Source of the DNA: Acidimicrobiia bacterium
Lineage (GTDB): Bacteria > Actinomycetota > Acidimicrobiia > Spongiisociales > ZC4RG35
NCBI GenBank assembly: GCA_003230435.1
Contig: QIDW01000286.1
Coordinates: 1 to 20,679, forward strand
Reading direction: 5' to 3'
DNA length: 20,679 bases
Below are positions 7,795-15,813 of the stretch, piece by piece. The translations under genes were made by a program, and so were the position numbers. Numbering within the stretch: position 1 is the stretch's first letter; every line of letters begins with the position of its first letter. The notes beneath the pieces are model-generated. The model did no database searches, had not been told where the DNA came from, and worked only from the letters and a program-made list of their open reading frames with translations.

Positions 7795-8907
7795 ATGATC
7801 ACACGTGAACAGGTCCTCAAGACACTGGAAGGTGTTCAAGACCCCGAGCTAGGTGGCAATGTCGTCGAGCTTGGGATGATCACTGACGTCATCGTTGATG
7901 GGTCCGTCGTAGAGATCGGTCTCGCACTGACCATCGCCGAATGCCCGCTCCGCTCACAGATCGAAGGCGATACCCGTCGACGGGTTGGGTCAATACCCGG
8001 AGTCGACACGGTGAACCTCAGAACCACAGCCATGACCAAGCGCCAGCGGGCCGGCCTCATGTCGGTAGCTCGGCAAAGAGCCCGCGAGAACGCCGAGCCG
8101 ACCCAGATCGCCCCCACGACACGCGTTGTGGCGATCGCTTCCGGCAAAGGAGGGGTTGGCAAATCCTCAACGGCTGTAAACGTCGCCGCAGGACTTGCTG
8201 AAGCGGGCTATGAGGTTGGTCTGCTCGACGCCGACATCTGGGGATTCTCGATTCCAAGGATGCTCGGCGTGAGTGGGCGTCTGGAAGCGCATCCCGAAAC
8301 CAAGCTCATCCAGCCGCTTGAAGCTCATGGAGTGAAAGCGGTGTCGACAGGTCTCATTATCGAGGACGAGGAGACAGCCCTCATGTGGCGAGGCCTGATG
8401 CTCTCCAAGGCTTTGGAGCAGTTTCTGAAACAGGTCGAGTGGGGCGAACTCGACTATCTCCTGATCGATATGCCTCCAGGAACCGGGGATGTTCAGATGG
8501 CTCTGACTCGAATGTTGCCCCAGGCGGAGATGGTGGTGGTAACAACGCCCCAAAGCGCGGCTCAGAAGGTGGCGATACGCGTGGCTGACATGGCTCGGAG
8601 GTCTCACATGCCTGTCGTAGGTGTGGTCGAGAACATGACCGGCGACGTATTCGGGCACGGGGGCGGACGTGAGCTGGCCGACGAGCTCAATGTTCCCGTC
8701 CTGGGTTCGATACCTCTCGACCCGGCGGTCGTCACAGCCGGAGACAGCGGGAATCCCGTGGTGCTCGCTGCGGAGCCCGGTCCCGCGGCTATCGCACTCA
8801 CAGCCCTGGTGGCAAGATTGATTGAGGCCGTTCCACCTGCAGAACTAGAAACCTGCACTGGGAGGATCGCCAAGTTGCTCGCCGACCTGGAGAACGGCGC
8901 GGCCTAA
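7795..8907 (+). CDS. mrp: Mrp/ApbC-type iron-sulfur cluster carrier ATPase
   Basis: A 370-residue P-loop ATPase that helps load Fe-S clusters. The N-terminal DUF59/MIP18-like domain (about 1-80) has TLEGVQDPELGGNVVELGM. The deviant Walker A GKGGVGKSS is at 117-125, followed by LLDADIWGFSIPRMLG, DMPPGTGD (Walker B/switch) and TTPQSAAQKVA. The C-terminal CxxC that binds the bridging cluster in enteric ApbC is absent; the segment after VVGVVENM reads TGDVFGHGGGREL, as I recall for actinobacterial Mrp. The ATG at 7795 is chosen because conserved sequence starts there. GTG at 7786 is an alternative, and the open frame further upstream is antisense to erpA. It ends 14 bp from the convergent RDD gene. 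Confidence 0.92.
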   Translation: MITREQVLKTLEGVQDPELGGNVVELGMITDVIVDGSVVEIGLALTIAECPLRSQIEGDTRRRVGSIPGVDTVNLRTTAMTKRQRAGLMSVARQRARENAEPTQIAPTTRVVAIASGKGGVGKSSTAVNVAAGLAEAGYEVGLLDADIWGFSIPRMLGVSGRLEAHPETKLIQPLEAHGVKAVSTGLIIEDEETALMWRGLMLSKALEQFLKQVEWGELDYLLIDMPPGTGDVQMALTRMLPQAEMVVVTTPQSAAQKVAIRVADMARRSHMPVVGVVENMTGDVFGHGGGRELADELNVPVLGSIPLDPAVVTAGDSGNPVVLAAEPGPAAIALTALVARLIEAVPPAELETCTGRIAKLLADLENGAA

Positions 8908-8921
8908 GACCGCGGGCGTAT

Positions 8922-9503
8922 TCAGGCCTTCGGTGGCATCCAGAGATCAACAGAGAAGGGCTTCTTCTCGACACCCATGACCACGAACGTGGTCATGATC
9001 TTGTCGGCGATGGTCTGACGCTTGCTATCCACGATCGGAAGAAGGTATCCGAGCCCGAAGACGAGGCTGTCCACGATGTGAGCGAACTTGCGACCGATCC
9101 CGGCACCACTTCCAATCAATTCGCCTTGCAGGTTGACCACTCGAATACCCATGATCGCCTTGCCCGGTGTCTGTCCGGTGAGGCCATCGAGGTGGCCCAA
9201 GTAGGCGATGTAGGCGATTTCGAGGACAAAGAGAAGCGTCGAGAGGGCAGAACTCCTAGACACGAGTAGCGCAAGAATGATCACCGGGGAAAGGTCGATC
9301 AGAAGACCCGCGGCTCGAGTTCCCCAACCAGCAAGGTTTGAGGGGATTGATATTGGCTGAGAGGTCGGAAACTCCGGTGCGCTCAATGCTTCTCCTACGT
9401 CGGGCGGATAACTGACCATAGACCCGGAAGAGACGTCCTCGCCTCGCAAAAAGAAACTTTGTCCGGGCCAGGGACTAGTCCGAACGGGGATGAATGGAAT
9501 CAT
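8922..9503 (-). CDS. RDD-family integral membrane protein
   Basis: About 193 residues with an RDD domain. Its marks are GWGTRAAGLLIDLSPVIIL (the Arg and Asp of the first helix), a hydrophobic second helix (ALSTLLFVLEIAYIAYLG), the loop GLTGQTPGKAIMGIRVV, and a last helix ending in DSKRQTIADKIM (the DK motif). Family members are small membrane proteins, some linked to ion or solute transport; the role here is unknown. The upstream ATG at 9503 has AAAGG directly touching it, which is too close to be ideal. The ATG at 9419 (MVSYPPD) is a reasonable alternative start that removes 28 poorly conserved-looking residues. It is convergent with mrp. Confidence 0.85.
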   Translation of the reverse strand: MIPFIPVRTSPWPGQSFFLRGEDVSSGSMVSYPPDVGEALSAPEFPTSQPISIPSNLAGWGTRAAGLLIDLSPVIILALLVSRSSALSTLLFVLEIAYIAYLGHLDGLTGQTPGKAIMGIRVVNLQGELIGSGAGIGRKFAHIVDSLVFGLGYLLPIVDSKRQTIADKIMTTFVVMGVEKKPFSVDLWMPPKA

Positions 9504-9546
9504 CCTTTAACAACCACTCTCTGTGGTCAACAATGTACCCAGAACG

Positions 9547-9558
9547 TGCACTAGTGCA
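9547..9558. promoter_or_regulatory. 12-bp palindrome upstream of the RDD gene
   Basis: TGCACTAGTGCA is a perfect palindrome 44-55 bp before the RDD ATG at 9503, with a second inverted repeat ACCAC-N5-GTGGT at 9513-9527 between it and the gene. On the minus strand TTGCAC and TACATT, 16 bp apart, give a weak promoter that overlaps the palindrome. The site is a possible operator. Confidence 0.3.
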
Positions 9559-9589
9559 ACACAGGGCTGGGGGTGGGGAGGCCCTCGGG

Positions 9590-9611
9590 AAGGGACCCGT
9601 AAGGGTCCCTT
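9590..9611 (-). terminator. Hairpin terminator after the M23 peptidase gene
   Basis: A perfect 9-bp stem pairs AAGGGACCC (9590-9598) with GGGTCCCTT (9603-9611) over a 4-nt loop. It is 51 bp downstream of the peptidase stop. On the minus strand only a short TTCCC tail follows; on the plus strand the tail is TTTCTC, so it may act weakly in both directions. Confidence 0.55.
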
Positions 9612-9662
9612 TCTCGCGACTGGGTGTCGGCTGGGTCTTGATCGTCGGGATAGATGCCTCTT

Positions 9663-10511
9663 CTACCCGCAGAGCGATCTTGCCAGCGGATACGGGTTGA
9701 CCGCCCCTCCACCTCCCGGGTGGAACTCGAAATGGAGATGTGGCAGCGAGGCGGAGGCATTCCCTGAGCTGCCGTTGTATCCAATGACATAACCTTGCGG
9801 TACCTGTTGACCCACAGAGATGGACCCGAAGTTGTCCATGTGGGCGTAATAGAACTCGTCGCCGTTATCGGCCCTGAGCCATATCGACTTTCCACCAAGG
9901 TTGCTGTTCGAGATTCGCTTGATTGTCCCCTCGTAGACGGCAGCCAATGGAGTTCCTCGTGCGGCAATCATGTCGACTCCCTGGTGGCGACGGCCTCCCG
10001 AGCGCGGAGCCCCCCACGTGTCGGTGAAGGACACCGCGCCGGCAACTGGGCACGTTCCGTTGCCTGACGATGGAGGGGTCGTCGTTGTGGTGGCGGTCGT
10101 CGTCGTTGTGCTGGTCGTTGTGCTGGTCGTTGTGCTGGTCGTCGTTGTGGTGTCGTTTCCACCGCCTCCCGTGGTGGTCGTTTGCGCAGCTGTCGTGGAC
10201 GTTGTCGACGTCGCCTGACGGGCCGCTTCTGCCTGACGCCGCCGTTCCTCCTCCTCCTTACGTCTCTGCTCCTCCTCCCGACGGCGACGCTCCTCTTCCT
10301 CGCGTTGCTGCTGTGTCACCACCTCGTCGTATACAGACTGCGCCGCCATCAAATCCGCCTCCAGTTGGACAGTCATCACCTCGAGCTCAGCCGTCACGAT
10401 CTCCTGCTCGTCAGAAGCCTCCGCCAGACGACTCGTCTGAGTTTCGAGTTCTCTTCGAAAGATTCTCAGCTGATTGATGACGCTGTCGTCGACGCCACTC
10501 ACCTCGCGCAC
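9663..10511 (-). CDS. M23 (LytM) peptidase, C-terminal part of a frameshifted gene
   Basis: About 282 residues. The order is coiled coil, a highly charged Glu/Arg helix, a Thr/Ser-rich linker and a C-terminal M23 metallopeptidase domain that cleaves peptidoglycan cross-bridges. The zinc and catalytic residues are intact: HQGVDM (HxxxD), YAHM and LPHLHFEF (HxH). This part has no signal peptide. Its first in-frame start, GTG at 10511, lies inside the end of the upstream reading frame, which holds the signal peptide and first coiled coil. The two parts join naturally if the last G of TTTTGGG is read twice, giving DDDFG-VREVSGVDD. This is therefore one secreted cell-wall hydrolase (EnvC/RipA-like layout) broken by one base, by a real mutation or a sequence error. 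Confidence 0.85.
   Translation of the reverse strand: MREVSGVDDSVINQLRIFRRELETQTSRLAEASDEQEIVTAELEVMTVQLEADLMAAQSVYDEVVTQQQREEEERRRREEEQRRKEEEERRRQAEAARQATSTTSTTAAQTTTTGGGGNDTTTTTSTTTSTTTSTTTTTATTTTTPPSSGNGTCPVAGAVSFTDTWGAPRSGGRRHQGVDMIAARGTPLAAVYEGTIKRISNSNLGGKSIWLRADNGDEFYYAHMDNFGSISVGQQVPQGYVIGYNGSSGNASASLPHLHFEFHPGGGGAVNPYPLARSLCG
10102..10137. repeat. Three tandem copies of a 12-bp unit in the Thr-rich linker
   Basis: GTCGTTGTGCTG is repeated exactly three times, flanked by degenerate copies. On the coding (minus) strand it encodes a Thr/Ser linker unit. Replication slippage probably varies the linker length between strains; this is coding sequence, not a regulatory repeat. Confidence 0.8.
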
Positions 10512-10852
10512 CCAAAATCGTCATCGCTGGCGTTTATCAGCACGGAGAGCGAAGCCAGGCTCGTCGAGCCCATGTAGAGCTCGACGGCGACCTCTTCGAG
10601 TCGTTGCTCGGTTTCCGCAAGCTGCACCTGGGCAAACTCAATCGACGACTTCAGGCCCGCAATCTCATCCTCGAGCTCCGCCTGACGTGCCCAACTCTCC
10701 TGAACAGCGTCGCCCAGTTCTTGAGAGTCCGCGACGATCCGGTTGACCTCTTGACGAGCGCGGTCGATGTCCTCGTCCGTGACTTCGGCGATGGCCGGTG
10801 CGGCCACGGCAATGACGAGGAGTGCAGCAAGGAGCTTGGCGAGTCGTTTCAT
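10499..10852 (-). CDS. Secreted coiled-coil N-terminal part of the M23 peptidase gene
   Basis: A 117-residue frame with a clear signal peptide (MKRLAKLLAALLVIAVAAPAIA, cleavage after about residue 22). A long heptad-rich coiled coil follows (about 30-95), ending in VELYMGSTSLASLSVLINASDDDFG. The last three residues (CAR) and the TGA stop come from the wrong frame. The protein normally continues into the frame ending at 9663. In this family the coiled coil regulates or localises the M23 domain at the septum. The ATG at 10852 overlaps the stop of the upstream MBL-fold gene by 4 nt (ATGA), so the gene is third in a NUDIX > MBL > peptidase operon. Confidence 0.8.
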   Translation of the reverse strand: MKRLAKLLAALLVIAVAAPAIAEVTDEDIDRARQEVNRIVADSQELGDAVQESWARQAELEDEIAGLKSSIEFAQVQLAETEQRLEEVAVELYMGSTSLASLSVLINASDDDFGCAR

Positions 10853-11622
10853 GGGACGCCGGGTGAGACGACGGCTTCGTCGCCCTTCAAGGCTATTCGT
10901 CCTTCTTCGTTGAGCAACGTGCGATGGGCCTGGACCGAACGGGCTGCAAGCGGATGAAGCGATGAGTCGAGATCTGCGTAGACCACTTCGATCACGTCGG
11001 AAACGGTTCGTGACCCCGCTGCGATCGCCTCATAGATCTGTTCGTGGCGCTGGCGGCGGTGGGCGAGATACCAGTCAATGACGGTGTCCGCGTCGTCCAT
11101 CTCGTCTCCATGACCCGGGTGCAGCTTGCTCAGGCCCTTCCCTCTCAGCTTTTCGAGCGAGGCCAAATATGGGCCCATGGCCTCGACCATCACCGACGAC
11201 CCACCCATGATGTGATCACCCGTGAAGAGCACATCGCCCGCCCTGAAACACAGGTGGTCATTTGAGTGGCCAGGCGTGTGGATCACATCGAGTCGCAGGC
11301 TCCCCACATCAAACCGGGCGCCGTCCAACAACCTGATGTCCGGATCGAACTGCGGTCCTGGGGCATGCCCAACAGCGGGCACATCAAAATCCTTGGCAAG
11401 TGGGTTGGCCATCGGGGCGTGGTCGACGTGAGTGTGTGTGACCAGGACCGCCTCGAGCCTCCGACGTCCGATCATTTCAAGAATGGCTCTGGCGTGCTTG
11501 GAATCGACCGGGCCGGGGTCGATGATCGCGACCGAACCATTTCCATCGTCAAGTATCCATGTGTTGGTTCCCGGGCCTGTGAATGGGCCAGGGTTGTTGG
11601 CGAGCACGCGATCGATCTTCAC
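10849..11622 (-). CDS. Metallo-beta-lactamase-fold hydrolase (LACTB2-like)
   Basis: A 257-residue MBL-fold enzyme with a C-terminal winged-helix-like tail. The zinc ligands are H63, H65, D67 and H68 (THTHVDHA), H119 (HTPGHSNDH), D136 (LFTGDHIMGG) and H171 (LHPGHGD). The tail (about 195-250, YEAIAAGSRTVSDVIEVVY) matches the BLACT_WH domain of LACTB2-type proteins. The family includes RNA endonucleases and thioester or other hydrolases, so the substrate is open. The GTG start overlaps the NUDIX stop as GTGA, and the 3' end overlaps the peptidase ATG. The three genes form a tightly coupled operon. Confidence 0.9.
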   Translation of the reverse strand: MKIDRVLANNPGPFTGPGTNTWILDDGNGSVAIIDPGPVDSKHARAILEMIGRRRLEAVLVTHTHVDHAPMANPLAKDFDVPAVGHAPGPQFDPDIRLLDGARFDVGSLRLDVIHTPGHSNDHLCFRAGDVLFTGDHIMGGSSVMVEAMGPYLASLEKLRGKGLSKLHPGHGDEMDDADTVIDWYLAHRRQRHEQIYEAIAAGSRTVSDVIEVVYADLDSSLHPLAARSVQAHRTLLNEEGRIALKGDEAVVSPGVP

Positions 11623-12317
11623 TGAGTGCTCTCCAACGGAAGATGTATCGCGATCAGCGCGCCGTCGTCAGCCCTTGTCGGCTCGTTGAGCGTCCGACCG
11701 TCGGCACCTCGCGCGGAAGCGACGGCGTCGCTAATGGAAGAGCGACGTGACAGCCAGTGAAGATGGGCCAGCGTCGGGGAAAACATCGGCCACTCACCAA
11801 TCTCATATCGGTCCAGGGCCGCTTCGGGTGTAACCCACGCGTAATCCACCAGCTCCTCCGCATCGAGTCGGACCGAAGGTGGCTCCTCTGCCGCCAGAAG
11901 GTAGAAACGCGTGTCAAAGCGACGCGGCGCGAACTCCGGCGTGACCCATCTGGACACCAGAACCAGCGACTCTCCCGCCAGGACAATGTCGGCGCCACTC
12001 ACGTACTCAAATAGCTCATCTCCACGCAGGTCAGGTGACTCGCGTACTCCACCAGTCGTGACGAGAAGACCGGTCTCTTCTGCCAACTCCCTCAACGCGG
12101 CCGACCGATAGCCGTGGTCGTCGCTTACTCCGTCCACCAGCGTTGCTGCCAGGTCGGATCTGTCGATGGGATCGACACCTCCACCAGGAAAGACGACCAG
12201 GCTCCCGAAGAAACCGCGACTGTGTCGATGGACCATGAGTATCTCGAATCGTTCCTGGCCGGGCCGTAGAACGATGACGCTCGCGGCGGGATCGGGGTCA
12301 ACCGGGGAGAGTCCCAA
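11619..12317 (-). CDS. NUDIX hydrolase (NUDT19/NUDT7-like)
   Basis: A 232-residue NUDIX enzyme. The N-terminal strand ILMVHRHSRGFFGSLVVFPGGGVDP is followed by an insertion of about 20 residues. The catalytic helix then reads RELAEETGLL, with R76, E77, E80 and E81 as the REXXEE core. The insertion between the Gly and the REXXEE helix is typical of the NUDT19/coenzyme A diphosphatase-like branch, so acyl-CoA or another nucleoside diphosphate derivative is a plausible substrate. The start is a TTG at 12317. It either uses AGGA at 12329-12326 (8-nt spacing) or is leaderless, since TAGGAT at 12329-12324 also resembles a -10. It is divergent from selA with 48 bp between them, and is first in the operon with the MBL hydrolase and the peptidase. 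Confidence 0.88.
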   Translation of the reverse strand: MGLSPVDPDPAASVIVLRPGQERFEILMVHRHSRGFFGSLVVFPGGGVDPIDRSDLAATLVDGVSDDHGYRSAALRELAEETGLLVTTGGVRESPDLRGDELFEYVSGADIVLAGESLVLVSRWVTPEFAPRRFDTRFYLLAAEEPPSVRLDAEELVDYAWVTPEAALDRYEIGEWPMFSPTLAHLHWLSRRSSISDAVASARGADGRTLNEPTRADDGALIAIHLPLESTQ

Positions 12318-12352
12318 GATTCCATCCTATGAACGCAGCGAGTCTGACCTGG

Positions 12353-12358
12353 CAGAAT
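12353..12358 (+). promoter_or_regulatory. -10-like hexamer for leaderless selA
   Basis: CAGAAT ends 7 nt before the selA GTG, and there is no Shine-Dalgarno sequence. This is the spacing expected if transcription starts at or next to the start codon, as is common in actinobacteria. No convincing -35 is visible. Confidence 0.4.
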
Positions 12359-12365
12359 CCCGGCT

Positions 12366-13706
12366 GTGACTGTCGACAACCCATATCGAGATCTGCCTTC
12401 GGTGGACCAGTTGGCCGCCGAACTGGAAGGCCGTCTTCCTTGGCCTCTGGTAGTGGATGCCGTGCGGGCCGCTCTGCAGCAGTCCCGACGAGATATAGAA
12501 GAAGGCAAACAGGTCGATGCCCGCCGCACGGCTGAGAATCTTGTCAAGACTCTCGAACGCAGCGACGGCACAAGGGTCATCAATGCCACCGGGGTTCTGC
12601 TCCACACCAATCTCGGTCGAGCCGTGTGGTCGGCGCCCGCCATCAAGCAAGCCGGCGAGGTGGCCGCCAACTACACGAACGTCGAGATCGACATCGACAC
12701 TGGCCGGCGAGCCAGGCGTGGCTCGTACGTGTCGACCCTGCTCGAGGTGCTAACCGGCGCCGAAGACGCTCTCATCGTCAACAACAATGCCGCCGCGCTC
12801 GTCTTGGCGCTGGCGGCAACCTCAGCGGGGAAGGCGGTGCCGGTAGCGCGCGGCGAGCTGATCGAGATCGGAGGCTCATACCGGCTGCCGGACGTGATGG
12901 AGGCGAGTGGCTCGAGACTCATTGAGATCGGAACGACCAACCGCACCCGGGCCGGCGACTATGGGACCGCTCTTCAGCTCCACAGCTGTGGTGCGATTCT
13001 CAAGGTCCACCCGTCGAACTACCGAGTCGAGGGATTCACCGAGGAGGCAAGCATCGATGACCTCGCCGCACTCGCCCACTCGCGCGACATCCCACTCATC
13101 TATGACATCGGATCCGGACTTCTGGATGCCGATACCCCCTGGCTCGACATCGCCACTCCAGCCTGGCTCAGAGCTGAGCCGGCGGCACGACAATCACTGG
13201 CGGCAGGCGCCGATTTGGTCACCTTTAGCGGCGACAAACTCCTGGGTGGCCCACAGGCAGGAATCATCGTGGGAACCGCCGCCACGGTGAGCCTCCTTCG
13301 CAAGCACCCCTTGGCCCGCGCACTGAGAGTCGACGGGGTCACTTACGCGGCGCTCGCTGCCACCCTGGGCGCATTCGCCGGCCGGGGTATCAGCCAGATC
13401 CCGTTTTGGCGACAGGCTCTAATGTCTTCAGACGAGCTGGCTGGACGAGCCTCCGCGATGGCAGACCGTCTCGGTGGTCACGTCGAGGATGGCCAATCGA
13501 CAATAGGCGCCGGAAGCGTGCCCGGCATGACAATTCCCTCTCCGGTGGTCGTCTTGCCCGAGGAGGACCATCTCTACGAGTTACTGCTCAAGCCCGATGT
13601 TCCGATCCTGACGAGACGGGAGAGCGGGTCGTTGGTCATCGATCTCCGGACCGTCGATCCTGTCTCTGATCAATTGATCGTGGCGACGGTTGATCAATGC
13701 CGCTGA
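12366..13706 (+). CDS. selA: L-seryl-tRNA(Sec) selenium transferase
   Basis: A 446-residue PLP enzyme that converts seryl-tRNA(Sec) to selenocysteinyl-tRNA(Sec) with selenophosphate. The N-terminal domain (about 1-70: YRDLPSVDQLAAELE) binds tRNA(Sec). Family signatures are INATGVLLHTNLGRA, NNNAAALVLAL, RGELIEIGGSYRLPDVMEASG, EIGTTNRT, HPSNYRVEGF and YDIGSGLL. The PLP lysine K291 is in FSGDKLLGGPQAGI. Length matches bacterial SelA (about 450-465). The GTG at 12366 is the first start and has no ribosome binding site. The 3' end overlaps selB by 10 nt, a coupled pair. Confidence 0.97.
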   Translation: MTVDNPYRDLPSVDQLAAELEGRLPWPLVVDAVRAALQQSRRDIEEGKQVDARRTAENLVKTLERSDGTRVINATGVLLHTNLGRAVWSAPAIKQAGEVAANYTNVEIDIDTGRRARRGSYVSTLLEVLTGAEDALIVNNNAAALVLALAATSAGKAVPVARGELIEIGGSYRLPDVMEASGSRLIEIGTTNRTRAGDYGTALQLHSCGAILKVHPSNYRVEGFTEEASIDDLAALAHSRDIPLIYDIGSGLLDADTPWLDIATPAWLRAEPAARQSLAAGADLVTFSGDKLLGGPQAGIIVGTAATVSLLRKHPLARALRVDGVTYAALAATLGAFAGRGISQIPFWRQALMSSDELAGRASAMADRLGGHVEDGQSTIGAGSVPGMTIPSPVVVLPEEDHLYELLLKPDVPILTRRESGSLVIDLRTVDPVSDQLIVATVDQCR

Positions 13707-15454
13707 TCGGAACCGCAGGTCACGTCGATCACGGCAAGTCGACCCTCATCCAAAGACTCACCGGACGAGACCCTGATCGATGGGAAGAGGAAAAGAGGCG
13801 AGGGCTGACCATCGATCTCGGCTTTGGCTGGACGACCCTCCCCAACGGCACCGACGTCTCGTTCGTGGATGTGCCAGGACACGAGCGGTACCTGAAGAAC
13901 ATGCTTGCCGGGATAGAGGCCATCGATATCGCCCTCTTCGTGGTGGCTGCCGACGAGGGCTGGATGCCCCAGTCCGAGGAGCATCTGGCGGTGCTGGACC
14001 TCCTCGAAGTCAGCACCGGAATAATCGCGCTGACCAAGTCTGATCTTGTCGACTCCGACCTCCTGGAACTCGCCACGGTCGAAGTGACCGAGAAACTCGA
14101 GGGCACCTCTCTCGAGAGCTCCGAAGTTGTTCCTGTGTCGGGGACAACCGGCGACGGCATCGACTCTCTGGTCTTGCACCTCCAGGAGCTGACCTCTTCC
14201 GTGGCGCCGTCGGACATCGGACGGCCCCGTCTTTGGGTTGATCGCTCTTTCACGGCCAGCGGCGCCGGAACCATCGTCACTGGAACCCTCCTCGATGGCA
14301 CCGTAGACACCGACGAGAGCGTCACCATCTACCCGAGTGGAAGGCCGGCCCGGGTCAGAGGGATACAGAGTCACGAAAGCCAGGTCGACCACATCGGACC
14401 TGGGCGGCGTGTCGCTCTCAATCTGAGCGGAGTCGATCGCGATGAGGTTGGGCGCGGCGACATGATTGGCCTACCGGACCAGTGGACCACATCCACCCGT
14501 TTCGTGGCCTCGATTCGGACAGCAAGGTACGTGGACAAACTCGAGCGTCGAGGCGCCTACCAACTCCACATAGGTAGTTCGGTGCACCCTGTCGAGATCG
14601 TTGGTCTGGGAGCTGGTGTCGCAGTCTTCACTACCTATGAACCAATCCCACTCACCATCGGTGACAGGTTCGTCGTCAGAGACACCGGAAGAAAACTTGT
14701 CGTGGCTGGCGGGCGCGTGCTTGATCCGGAGCCGGGACCAACCAGAAACGCGATGGCGTCTGCTCGTTCGATCAATCCAGATGCCAATGCCGATGAGCTG
14801 GCGACCCGACTTCTTGCGATCCGAGGCAGGGCCAAATTGAACCGAATCACCGCGCAGGCCCGTGGTGGGAGTCCTGTCGATGCCATCAGCGTCGCCGGCC
14901 AACTTCTTTCCACCAACGCCTTCCGGGTTTTGATCGACGCTGCCGCTCAGTTGGTGGCCGAGGAGCATGAGACACATCCACTGAGAGTCGGCCTGCCTCT
15001 GGCGACCCTTGCGGAGCGGCTCGATGTCAGTATCGAAATCGCTGAAAGAGTGGTTTCCGATAGCGAGGACCTCGAGCGCGTCGGACCCGACATCGCAGCT
15101 TCGGGCCGGGAAGTGGCATTGCCCGATAGTGCAAGAGCCGAGTGGGAACGAGCCAGATCCGAACTTGCGGCTGCGCTGGCCGTGCCGTCGGTAACCGAGT
15201 TGGGTCTCGATTCTGAGTTGCTGCATCTCCAGCTCAGACGAGGTGAGTTGGTCCGTGTAAGTGACGACCTTGTCTGGCTACCACAGCAAATAGACGAACT
15301 GCGGGGTCTCCTCGAATCTCTACCGGAGGAATTCACAGTGGCGCAGTTCCGCGACGCAGCCGGCCTATCACGGAAGTACGCAGTCCCGCTGCTGGAGTGG
15401 GCCGACAAAGAAGGACTCACCGTCCGACGAGGTGATACCCGTACGCTCCGGTGA
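13697..15454 (+). CDS. selB: Selenocysteine-specific elongation factor
   Basis: A 585-residue SelB that carries Sec-tRNA(Sec) to the ribosome at UGA codons marked by a SECIS hairpin. The GTPase domain has G1 GHVDHGKST at 8-16, RRGLTID (switch, T38), G3 DVPGHE at 58-63 and G4 TKSD at 113-116. Two EF-Tu-like beta-barrels follow (VDRSFTASGAGTIVTGT, then ARYVDKLERRGAYQLH). The C-terminal winged helices end with FTVAQFRDAAGLSRKYAVPLLEW and the GDTRTLR tail, which binds SECIS RNA. The length is near the normal 590-620. The ATG lies within the end of selA. No selC or selD lies nearby. Confidence 0.97.
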   Translation: MPLIGTAGHVDHGKSTLIQRLTGRDPDRWEEEKRRGLTIDLGFGWTTLPNGTDVSFVDVPGHERYLKNMLAGIEAIDIALFVVAADEGWMPQSEEHLAVLDLLEVSTGIIALTKSDLVDSDLLELATVEVTEKLEGTSLESSEVVPVSGTTGDGIDSLVLHLQELTSSVAPSDIGRPRLWVDRSFTASGAGTIVTGTLLDGTVDTDESVTIYPSGRPARVRGIQSHESQVDHIGPGRRVALNLSGVDRDEVGRGDMIGLPDQWTTSTRFVASIRTARYVDKLERRGAYQLHIGSSVHPVEIVGLGAGVAVFTTYEPIPLTIGDRFVVRDTGRKLVVAGGRVLDPEPGPTRNAMASARSINPDANADELATRLLAIRGRAKLNRITAQARGGSPVDAISVAGQLLSTNAFRVLIDAAAQLVAEEHETHPLRVGLPLATLAERLDVSIEIAERVVSDSEDLERVGPDIAASGREVALPDSARAEWERARSELAAALAVPSVTELGLDSELLHLQLRRGELVRVSDDLVWLPQQIDELRGLLESLPEEFTVAQFRDAAGLSRKYAVPLLEWADKEGLTVRRGDTRTLR

Positions 15455-15480
15455 GCCCGTTGTTGTTCTCAGTGGTTTGG

Positions 15481-15718
15481 TCAGCCGGCCAGGACCGTGT
15501 TCCGTCGTTCGACTTCTGTCAGCCCTCCCCAGATTCCGAACGGCTCACGAATGGCCACGGCATGGGTTGAGCAGGGATCCTGGACGGGGCACACTCCACA
15601 TATGGCTTTTGCCTTCATCTCTCGCCGCTCCCGCTCCTCCTTGCGCTCAAAGGTGGAAGGCGGAAAAAATAGATAGGCGTGGTTCCCACGACACAGCGCC
15701 TAGCTGCCAATCGTCCAT
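15481..15718 (-). pseudogene. WhiB-family regulator, reading frame broken by a 2-nt loss
   Basis: On the minus strand, ATG at 15718 starts MDDWQLGAV. In a second frame, RGNHAYLFFPPSTFERK continues through AICGVCPVQDPC and PFGIWGGLTEVERR to TGA at 15483-15481. Joined, they give a 79-residue WhiB protein with all four cluster cysteines (VCRG, then C-x2-C-x5-C), W-x5-C as in WhiB1, and the GIWGGLT turn. The break is at GCTGTGTCG: one more GT unit would give GCT GTG TGT CGT and restore the frame. GGAGGAG lies about 13 nt before the ATG, and TTGAAC/TAGCTT 17 bp apart give a promoter candidate. No single open frame reveals this gene. It could be a true pseudogene or a sequencing or assembly indel. 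It is convergent with selB (26 bp) and downstream of nfeD. Confidence 0.85.
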
Positions 15719-15813
15719 GTGGGCCAAACTTCTCCTCCCGCTTTTTGACGACAACCGAAACGAAGCTACATACTCGACCCGGACCGTTCAAGAAGAATCT
15801 TGGATCGGACTCG

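Noticed and set aside
10081..10160. Short tandem repeats that could be a CRISPR or regulatory array
   Set aside because: The 12-bp units have no spacers and encode the Thr/Ser linker of the M23 peptidase in frame.
10495..10520. Programmed -1 frameshifting as the normal expression mode of the peptidase
   Set aside because: TTTTGGG does not satisfy the X XXY YYZ rule in the zero frame and no stimulatory stem is evident; an indel is the simpler reading.
15440..15540. Possible tRNA(Sec) next to selB, suggested by GTTCGACTTCTG
   Set aside because: The flanking bases do not form a 5-bp T stem, no TCA anticodon arm fits, and the stretch is the C-terminal coding part of the WhiB gene on the other strand.
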